From NCBI GenBank assembly GCA_002499455.1, contig DALN01000043.1, positions 1-11,655 of the forward strand: 11,655 nt of DNA. The letters are read 5' to 3'. A program made the position numbers and the translations under genes. How positions within the stretch are numbered: the first letter of the stretch is position 1; every line of letters starts with the position of its first letter. The notes beneath the pieces were generated by a model. That model worked only from the letters and a program-made list of their open reading frames with translations, was not told the origin of the DNA and did no database searches. Of this stretch, positions 1 to 4,694 are shown piece after piece. This DNA is from Methanoculleus sp. UBA77. GTDB taxonomy: Archaea > Halobacteriota > Methanomicrobia > Methanomicrobiales > Methanoculleaceae.

Positions 1-1
1 C

Positions 2-439
2 CGGATCGAGGAGAACGGGGGCGTCGTCCTCGACCCGGAGAACGCTGCTATCGACCAGGTCGCCGGCGTCGCCCGGGCGGCAGAACTCGGCCACCGCCGG
101 ATCGCCGTGACCACCGCCGTTGCCGCCGAGGCCGCGGCGATCCGCGAGCGGTTCCCGGATGCCGTGATCGTCGCCGTCCACACGACCGGGCTCTCGCAGG
201 AAGACGCGGCCCTGATGGCCGGCGCGGCCGATCTCCTCACCGCCTGCGCTTCAAAATATATCCGGGAGGCGGCGAAGGCCGCGCTCCTTCAGGCGGGGAC
301 GTCGATCCCGGTCTTTGCCATGACCCCGGCGGGGAAGGCAATCATCCTCGGCAAGATCGCGGAGACCGACCAGCAGGTCCTCATCCACGGCGCCCGTCTC
401 CCGGTGCCGGGTTCGCAGTCCCCCTCGCCGCTCTGCTGA
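2..439 (+). CDS. Methanogenesis marker protein 8 (DUF2099 family), C-terminal part
   Basis: The open frame runs in from the left edge and ends at TGA 437-439, leaving 145 residues of the C-terminal half. An ATG lies at 107, but the frame is open and family-like upstream of it (IDQVAG, then RRIAVTT), so 107 is internal and the true start is outside the window. The stretches VHTTGLSQEDA, TACASKYIRE and AGTSIPVFAMTPAGK match what I know of the DUF2099/COG4022 family, called methanogenesis marker 8 because it tracks with methanogens; its biochemical role is unknown to me. The predicted product is soluble, with alternating beta and alpha segments and no membrane span. It ends in a Pro/Ser-rich tail with a final Cys. 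This gene is the best indicator that the source is a methanogen. The family call is from memory of the motifs and was not searched. Confidence 0.72.
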   Translation, partial: RIEENGGVVLDPENAAIDQVAGVARAAELGHRRIAVTTAVAAEAAAIRERFPDAVIVAVHTTGLSQEDAALMAGAADLLTACASKYIREAAKAALLQAGTSIPVFAMTPAGKAIILGKIAETDQQVLIHGARLPVPGSQSPSPLC

Positions 440-478
440 TCCCGGACGATCGCCTCTAAGCCCTGAAATCGCGGAAAA

Positions 479-504
479 AACTCCGTTCCTCCAGGAACGG
501 AGTT
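479..504. terminator. Perfect 12-bp hairpin, probable bidirectional transcription terminator
   Basis: AACTCCGTTCCT (479-490) and its exact reverse complement AGGAACGGAGTT (493-504) are separated by two bases. An A-run (475-480) precedes the stem on the + strand and so gives a T-run on the - strand. The hairpin lies 39 bp after the stop of the DUF2099 gene, in the spacer where it converges with the leftward HAD operon, which is where a shared terminator would sit. The T-run suits the leftward operon better than the rightward gene. Archaeal termination usually depends more on T-tracts than on stems, so the role is inferred and only the structure is seen. Confidence 0.5.
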
Positions 505-557
505 CTAGTTCCGGCAGATGTGAACCACGAACCCGGTCACGTGTATCCGGATACCTG

Positions 558-640
558 TCTTCGCGTTTTTCGCGGCTTCGCGTGAGGGCTGTGTGGAGGT
601 GCTAAAGAGATCTCGCGCGAAGCCGCGAAGGTCGCGAAGA
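558..640. repeat. Long imperfect inverted repeat with cgcgaag motifs
   Basis: The left arm (558-587) and right arm (611-640) pair over about 30 positions around a loop of about 23 nt. The core is an exact 12-bp match, CGCGGCTTCGCG (571-582) with CGCGAAGCCGCG (616-627). The outer part TCTTCGCG (558-565) pairs exactly with CGCGAAGA (633-640), and the five bases between (566-570 with 628-632) include two G-T pairs and one mismatch. The unit is built of repeated cgcgaag/cttcgcg words. It lies just past the end of the leftward operon. Similar cgcgaag-type palindromes are, from memory, scattered between genes in many GC-rich genomes, so it may be a dispersed repeat serving as a terminator or mRNA 3' stabiliser rather than a local regulatory site. 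Confidence 0.65.
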
Positions 641-687
641 GAGGGGGTATTGGAGTGGAGCGCTCGCGGGAGCCCGGTATCAGTGGA

Positions 688-1383
688 TCACCGGTCCTGA
701 ACGTCCACGTGCTCCATGAGTTCGGAAAAGTTCCGGAGGACGATATCGGCCTCGATCTCCGCCGGCCTGCTCGGGCGCCAGTCACCGTAGGCGGCAAACG
801 CGGTCGTCATCCCTATCTGCCTCCCCGGGGCGATGTCGCGGACCAGGCTGTCGCCCACCATCATCGCCTCTCCCGGAGTTGCATCAAGCCGCCGGAGGGC
901 GTAGATGAGAGAGTCCGGCTCCGGTTTCCGCTTTCCCGAGACCTCCGGGGTCACCACGACATCGAAGTGATCGGCAAGCCCGCTCTTATCGAGCCGCCGG
1001 CGTGCCTGGAACGACTCCGCATCGGTGACGACCGCAAGCCCGACTCCGGCGTCCGCGAGGCGCCGGAGCGTCTCATCGACGCCCGGATACGCCTCGATCA
1101 TATCGAGTTTCACGTCCTCGTAGGTGCGGCAGCAGACCTCGAACGCCGCCGGCTCGTAGATTCCAAGATCCTCAAGGTAGTCGCGTATATTGCCGTGGTC
1201 CTCAAATCCCCGGACGCCGCGGAGGAACTGTTGGAAAAGCGCTTCCGGGTCCCCGGCGCCGAGGTAATCGACCACGCACCGGCAGGCCTCCCGCTTTGCC
1301 CCCACAAGGTCAAAGAGGGTGTTGTCCATATCGCAGAGGACTGCCGTTACCGTGGTATGCCGAGTCGTTGGAGTTGCCTGCAT
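688..1383 (-). CDS. HAD-superfamily hydrolase (phosphatase-like)
   Basis: This 231-residue cytoplasmic HAD protein has all four motifs. Motif I is DMDNT with the nucleophile D18 and acid/base D20, followed by a helical C1-type cap (about residues 30-95). Motif II is VVTD with T120. Motif III is KRKPEPD with K151/K153. Motif IV is VGDSLVRD with D178 and D183 for Mg2+. It should therefore hydrolyse a phosphate ester or similar bond; the substrate cannot be read from sequence. Start: ATG 1383, with AAGGG ten bases upstream and GGAG two bases upstream. No later start keeps motif I comfortably, so the first 37 nt overlap the end of the preceding PIN gene. It is the third gene of a leftward operon behind the CARF and PIN genes. 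A role in removing a phosphorylated signal or product of that module is speculation; a general house-cleaning phosphatase is equally possible. Confidence 0.88.
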   Translation of the reverse strand: MQATPTTRHTTVTAVLCDMDNTLFDLVGAKREACRCVVDYLGAGDPEALFQQFLRGVRGFEDHGNIRDYLEDLGIYEPAAFEVCCRTYEDVKLDMIEAYPGVDETLRRLADAGVGLAVVTDAESFQARRRLDKSGLADHFDVVVTPEVSGKRKPEPDSLIYALRRLDATPGEAMMVGDSLVRDIAPGRQIGMTTAFAAYGDWRPSRPAEIEADIVLRNFSELMEHVDVQDR

Positions 1384-2354
1384 ATCTCCAGTTCCCTTAC
1401 GAATTCATGGTAGGCCGTCTCGTCCTCGAACCGCACCTTCAGCTCGTCGAGGTCGTTCCCCTTCCCGCCGTACTCCCCGAAGATCGCGGCGCCGTTGCAC
1501 TGCACGAACCCGAAGACGGCCGCCAGGTTGAAGAGCAGCCGCCGGAACGCCGGCGCTGTACAGGTCGTTGCCTCGAGTACGTATGGGCGATCGAAGTAGA
1601 AGTACTCGACCCCCTCGGCCATGCAGAGGTCCGCCATGTAGATGTCGGCGGTCAGGAGAACCGGGAGAGCATACCGCTCTTCCTCGAACTTCCGGAGCGC
1701 CCGGACGATGTTGCGGTCGTTCTCCTCGGAGAGGTGCGTGTGGGTTCCCGGCGAGGCGATCTCGGTCGCCCGGTCCCGGATGGTGCGGTACTCTTTCAGC
1801 GCGAGGTATGCCGCTTTCCGGGACCGCTTCATCCGCTTGTTCTCAAGCTCCCCGATGAACTCGCGGTGTGCGGGTGCCTGCGCCGTGAGCTCCGCGATCA
1901 TCTTCGCCGGGTACTTGCGGTTGATGGCATAGGTGATCTCGTCGCGGACGGTATCGACGATCAGGTAGGAGGAGGGGTTGATCTCGGGATTGTTCGATGC
2001 AAAACCGTGATAGAAGAGGTTCGTATCCATGCCGAAGAAGACGGCCTTCTTCAACTGGCCGTAGGATTGGAGCATCGCTTCAAAGGCGGTCTGGTTTACA
2101 TAACGGGCGATCCCGCTTGCAAACATGCATTCCTGGAGATCGTTATACGCCGGGAGCTCCCCGGCGATCGGTCCGTACCCGGAGAGCCAGTTCTGGAACG
2201 TCTCCCGCGATGCGGGGAGCTCGATTCTGAATCCGATCCCTTCCGGGCGTGCGATCAGGATATCCCCCGGATAAAGCGGGTAGGTGATGTGGACCTCGTC
2301 AAGGCTGTTGATGAGGATCTGCAGCTCGTCCTCCCTGATGATCGCATCGGTCAC
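1347..2354 (-). CDS. PIN-domain protein, predicted ribonuclease, partner of a CARF-like protein
   Basis: This 335-residue protein has a central PIN fold (about residues 103-255). The expected four acidic metal ligands are visible: D110 in FFGMDTN after the first strand, E139 in TVRDEI, D213 in EENDRNI and D237 in LLTADIYMADL, the last in the typical xLLTxD...A...G setting. PIN domains of this kind are Mg2+/Mn2+-dependent RNases. I do not recognise the N-terminal 100 residues or the C-terminal 80. No signal peptide or membrane span is seen. The start is GTG 2352-2354, which overlaps the TGA of the upstream CARF-like gene as GTGA, so translation is probably coupled to it. The 3' end overlaps the HAD gene by 37 nt. 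The context suggests that the PIN nuclease is the effector and the CARF-like protein the sensor. A VapC-like toxin is an alternative, but at 335 residues it is far longer than VapC (about 130) and its partner is not an antitoxin type I know. Confidence 0.72.
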   Translation of the reverse strand: MTDAIIREDELQILINSLDEVHITYPLYPGDILIARPEGIGFRIELPASRETFQNWLSGYGPIAGELPAYNDLQECMFASGIARYVNQTAFEAMLQSYGQLKKAVFFGMDTNLFYHGFASNNPEINPSSYLIVDTVRDEITYAINRKYPAKMIAELTAQAPAHREFIGELENKRMKRSRKAAYLALKEYRTIRDRATEIASPGTHTHLSEENDRNIVRALRKFEEERYALPVLLTADIYMADLCMAEGVEYFYFDRPYVLEATTCTAPAFRRLLFNLAAVFGFVQCNGAAIFGEYGGKGNDLDELKVRFEDETAYHEFVRELEICRQLQRLGIPR

Positions 2355-2863
2355 TGTCCCGCCCCCGCGTTCTCCATGATATCCCGGATACTCTGGACCT
2401 GGTGCGGGATCAGCATATACGGCTTTGCGACGTCGTCGGTGCTCTTCATGGCGAGGTAGTAGATGTGCCGGATGTCAAGCCCCGCGAGCGAGACCGCGAT
2501 GAGCGCTCCGGCGACCGTGACCTTCCTCCCCGACGTGATATCGATCGCAACAGAGAACCCCTGCCGGATAAAATCCCCGGCAAGGGTCCGGATCGTCTGC
2601 CCGGCCCGCAGAAAATCGGCTTCGGGCAGGATCTCTATCCCTACCTCCGGGGAGAAGCCGTAGCCTTTGGATATTATCCGGACTGCCGTGGCTGCGGTCG
2701 ATGCCTCTCCTGCATAGGGTTCTTCGGTGACGATAGCGACGCGTTCGGGGCGCAACCCTTTCTCCCGCAGTACCGCATGATAAGCATTGACGAGCGCCCA
2801 TGTCGATCGTCCGAGAAGGGTAATGTAAGCATCGCCGGGAACAGGTGTCACGGGAGAAATCAC
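2351..2863 (-). CDS. Stand-alone CARF-like sensor protein (putative cyclic-oligonucleotide binding)
   Basis: This 170-residue protein shows the two hallmarks of a CARF domain (CRISPR-associated Rossmann fold). After the first strand there is a ligand-binding turn, TLLGRST (residues 15-21). After the fourth strand comes DITSGRK (108-114), followed by a helix and HIYYLAMK (133-140). This matches the D-x-T-x-G-[RK]-K pattern of Csx1/Csm6-type sensors, which bind cyclic oligoadenylate made by type III CRISPR complexes. No effector domain is attached: the domain fills the protein. It is the first gene of a leftward operon and its stop overlaps the GTG start of the PIN gene. The start is taken as GTG 2861-2863; another GTG lies four codons on. 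There is no Shine-Dalgarno sequence, and a TATA box about 25 bp upstream suggests a leaderless mRNA. It could also be a ring nuclease that degrades the signal, or a CARF-like fold with another ligand. Confidence 0.62.
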   Translation of the reverse strand: MISPVTPVPGDAYITLLGRSTWALVNAYHAVLREKGLRPERVAIVTEEPYAGEASTAATAVRIISKGYGFSPEVGIEILPEADFLRAGQTIRTLAGDFIRQGFSVAIDITSGRKVTVAGALIAVSLAGLDIRHIYYLAMKSTDDVAKPYMLIPHQVQSIRDIMENAGAGQ

Positions 2864-2885
2864 TCTTCAAGACTTATCCTGCTGC

Positions 2886-2891
2886 TATATA
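2886..2891 (-). promoter_or_regulatory. TATA box of the CARF-PIN-HAD operon
   Basis: TATATA, within CCTATATAGCAG on the - strand, is centred about 26 bp before the GTG start at 2863. That is the usual archaeal TATA-to-transcription-start distance, so the transcript should begin at or next to the start codon. This explains the missing Shine-Dalgarno sequence. It is the only strong TATA match close to this start. Confidence 0.55.
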
Positions 2892-3086
2892 GGCTTTGTC
2901 GGGGACTTCCTTCCCGGACCGGGTGTCGCCGGAGGCAATTGGGACTCCCTAAGTTGTTTATCCAGGCTTATCTGCCTGATATTCGCTCTTCCTCAAACAG
3001 TTCCCTGGCTCCTCCCCGATTCTTGCGGGATTTTCCCGGCGGAGTGTTTGGAATAAGCCTTTAGCGCCAAAGAAATCGTAAAATCT

Positions 3087-3098
3087 CGAAAAATATTT
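3087..3098 (+). promoter_or_regulatory. Candidate BRE/TATA promoter of the DUF6573-HTH gene
   Basis: CGAAAAATATTT combines a purine-rich BRE-like part with a TATA-like AAATATTT (3091-3098). It would place transcription start near 3120, leaving a leader of about 50 nt before ATG 3172. A second, weaker candidate, CTTTTATGATG, lies at 3106-3116. The choice between them is uncertain. Confidence 0.4.
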
Positions 3099-3171
3099 GG
3101 CAAATCTTTTATGATGAGTCCCCCCATAGAGGTATGAGGGAGCGCGAGACTACCCCGGAGACCTATGATCT

Positions 3172-3774
3172 ATGGAGACGAGTAGAGTGAGGTTGCGGAC
3201 ACCGGCTGACACCTGGGGTCTGGCGGACCCCGAGCAACAGAGAAAAACACGCCAGGACGCTATCGACGACGGCGATCTCATAGAGATCACCCGGATGGGG
3301 CGGGATATCGGTATCATCTTCCCCCTTGCGGTCTCGGCACGGGCCGCAGAGAGCATGGTGCCGTTCCCGAACATCCCGCAGGAGACCGTTACGGAGAATC
3401 TATGGGACACCCTCCATGCGTTCAGGGACAAAGCCTGCACGACGAACGAGGATGTGTTCGAGTTCCAGGTCAGCCTCTACCAGAACGGGCTCGTCCCCAC
3501 CCTGACGTTCAAGGCCGCGGTCTCCCCCGGGGACGACGGTGAGCCGGTCATCACCATCATGCTGCCGGACGAGCACTGGGAGACGATCGGGTGCGGCCAG
3601 CATAACGCGGGCGACAGGATGCTCACCGTCGACGACGTTGCCGCGACCCTGAACTTCACCCCCGGCCGGATCCGGGAGTTTATCCGGGACGAGCGGATCC
3701 CCGCGGTCAAGTGCGGGGGGTCCTGGCGGATCAAGCGGTCGGTGCTCGAGCGGATCATGAACGAAGGCTTCTGA
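3172..3774 (+). CDS. DUF6573-like domain fused to an excisionase-type winged HTH
   Basis: This is a soluble 200-residue protein in two parts. Residues about 25-135 resemble DUF6573: DAIDDGDLIEIT, then GIIFPLAVSA, a Trp-containing helix (NLWDTLHAFRDKA) and the very characteristic PGDDGEPVITIMLP at 119-132. I know that family mainly from plasmids, phages and other mobile DNA; its function is undefined. Residues 150-196 form a helix-turn-helix of the excisionase/MerR-like HTH_17 type (LTVDDVAATLNFTPGRI, then GSWRIKRSVLERIM), which normally binds DNA. The protein may therefore be a transcription or recombination-directionality factor. A stop at 3166-3168 limits the frame, so ATG 3172 (GGAG 3157-3160, 11 nt away) is the first possible start. 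GTG 3187, with GGAG at 3174-3177 nine bases before it, is an equally good alternative and loses only five residues. It is divergent from the CARF-PIN operon and may regulate it. Confidence 0.72.
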   Translation: METSRVRLRTPADTWGLADPEQQRKTRQDAIDDGDLIEITRMGRDIGIIFPLAVSARAAESMVPFPNIPQETVTENLWDTLHAFRDKACTTNEDVFEFQVSLYQNGLVPTLTFKAAVSPGDDGEPVITIMLPDEHWETIGCGQHNAGDRMLTVDDVAATLNFTPGRIREFIRDERIPAVKCGGSWRIKRSVLERIMNEGF

Positions 3775-3798
3775 AGGGCTGCTTGCGCTGGATACAGG

Positions 3799-3808
3799 CG
3801 TATATCGG
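3799..3808 (+). promoter_or_regulatory. Candidate TATA box of the transporter gene
   Basis: CGTATATCGG lies 24 bp after the preceding stop codon. A start of transcription near 3828 would give a leader of about 60 nt containing the Shine-Dalgarno site at 3874-3880. It is the best TATA-like match in the 113-bp gap, but short. Confidence 0.35.
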
Positions 3809-3873
3809 CATGCAGCGGTGGTGAGGGTTAAGAGGGGAGAGGGTCAACACTCCCCGAAACATTTCTCTCCGCT

Positions 3874-3880
3874 GGAGGAG
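3874..3880 (+). promoter_or_regulatory. Shine-Dalgarno site fixing the GTG start at 3888
   Basis: GGAGGAG ends seven bases before GTG 3888-3890. It is the strongest ribosome binding site in the window and decides in favour of this GTG as the transporter start. It contrasts with the apparently leaderless genes nearby. Confidence 0.7.
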
Positions 3881-3887
3881 TCCTGCC

Positions 3888-4613
3888 GTGCCGATACCGT
3901 TTGTCTGGATATACTGGGTGATCAGCCTCACCATCGCGACGTACGTCGGCGCCGTGGCCGTGAAGCGGTATCCCGCGTACGGGTTTGCTGCCCTCACCGG
4001 CCTCTATATCATCTATCTTGGCGCATCCCAGATCGTCGCCGCCCGGCTGATCGAGTTTGATATCGGTATCGCCACGTTCATCGCCCCCGCTTCTGTCTTC
4101 ATCTACCCGTTCATAGCGCAGGCGATCGATATGATCAACGAGGTCTACGGGAGACCGATGACCCGGGTCGCCATCGCGATCGCCCTCGTATCGCAGATCC
4201 TTCTCGCCATCCTCATCGTCATGACGAATACCCTGACTCCGGCGCCAATCTTTGAGTTTGAGGTCGCGTGGCAGAGCATCTTCACCCAGGGGCTCTGGAT
4301 CATCCTTGCGTCGTGGGTTGCGTTCCTGGTCAGCCAGAACCTCGACTGCTACGTCTTCGACCGGCTGAAGCGTGCCTACCCCGACCGCGTCGTCCTGCGG
4401 AGCGCCTTCTCCGACGTCGCCGACCTGACCCTCGACAGCGTCATCTTCGTGAGCATCGCCTTCTTCACCGCCGGGATTCCCCTCCTCGCCCTGATCGTCG
4501 GCCAGATCGTCAGCAAGGGCATCATCGGGCTCCTCGATACTCCCTGGTTCGTCTGGTACAAGCGTTACCTGGGGGACGCGGGCCCTGAGGGAGAGCGGCA
4601 GCCGGCCTCCTGA
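3888..4613 (+). CDS. Queuosine/archaeosine precursor transporter (COG1738, YhhQ/DUF165 family)
   Basis: This 241-residue integral membrane protein has about six to seven hydrophobic helices (roughly residues 7-25, 33-53, 60-80, 94-113, 126-148, 180-198 and 197-215). Family marks are visible: DMINEVYG at 81-88, SQNLDCYVFDRLK at 149-161 and LRSAFSDVADLTLDSVIF at 170-187, with the acidic residues expected inside membrane segments. Bacterial YhhQ imports 7-deazaguanine queuosine precursors. Archaea make archaeosine from the same kind of precursor, so import of preQ0 or a related base for tRNA modification is the likely role; the substrate is inferred. Length is usual for the family. It starts at GTG 3888 with a strong GGAGGAG site. 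It follows the HTH gene by 113 bp with its own candidate TATA box, so it is probably transcribed alone. The last 12 residues are hydrophilic and not conserved as far as I can tell. Confidence 0.85.
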   Translation: MPIPFVWIYWVISLTIATYVGAVAVKRYPAYGFAALTGLYIIYLGASQIVAARLIEFDIGIATFIAPASVFIYPFIAQAIDMINEVYGRPMTRVAIAIALVSQILLAILIVMTNTLTPAPIFEFEVAWQSIFTQGLWIILASWVAFLVSQNLDCYVFDRLKRAYPDRVVLRSAFSDVADLTLDSVIFVSIAFFTAGIPLLALIVGQIVSKGIIGLLDTPWFVWYKRYLGDAGPEGERQPAS

Positions 4614-4662
4614 AACAGGTGTTATTTAATAATTATCTTCTGGATAGGACAAGGGAAACAAA

Positions 4663-4671
4663 CATATTTAA
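4663..4671 (+). promoter_or_regulatory. TATA box of the giant HEAT-repeat gene, probably leaderless
   Basis: CATATTTAA sits in an AT-rich 80-bp gap and is centred about 27 bp before ATG 4695, which places transcription start at or a base or two before the start codon. No Shine-Dalgarno sequence is visible before the ATG. The T-rich part of the same gap (4621-4640) may also end transcription of the transporter gene. Confidence 0.5.
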
Positions 4672-4694
4672 TTTTTAGACGTAGAGTTCTCAGT

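Larger units (their letters stand above)
2864..3171. other. Divergent intergenic region between the CARF-like and DUF6573-HTH genes
   Basis: This 308-bp stretch holds no gene that I can support. Its right part is strikingly AT-rich for this window (19 G+C in the 60 bases 3061-3120), as expected of a promoter. It contains the leftward TATA box at 2886-2891 and a rightward TATA candidate near 3091-3098. The short word AAATC occurs three times (3073-3077, 3081-3085, 3102-3106) and may be chance or part of an operator. No hairpin longer than 5 bp was noticed. Very short open frames just before 3172 are discussed in the findings. Confidence 0.6.

Noticed and set aside
1296..2459. A 387-codon open frame on the + strand across the PIN gene
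   Set aside because: It has no family features and runs opposite a gene with a complete PIN tetrad and coupled overlaps on both sides.
1347..2863. VapBC-type toxin-antitoxin pair as the reading of the PIN gene and its partner
   Set aside because: The PIN protein is more than twice VapC length, the partner is a 170-residue Rossmann-like protein without an antitoxin DNA-binding motif, and the partner's motifs fit CARF better.
2963..2978. CAGGC / GCCTG inverted repeat in the divergent promoter region
   Set aside because: It is only five base pairs around six bases, which is common by chance, with no second copy as expected for an operator pair.
2402..3064. A 220-codon + strand frame across the CARF-like gene and its promoter
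   Set aside because: It has no recognisable motif and runs through the AT-rich promoter region. The - strand CARF signature is convincing.
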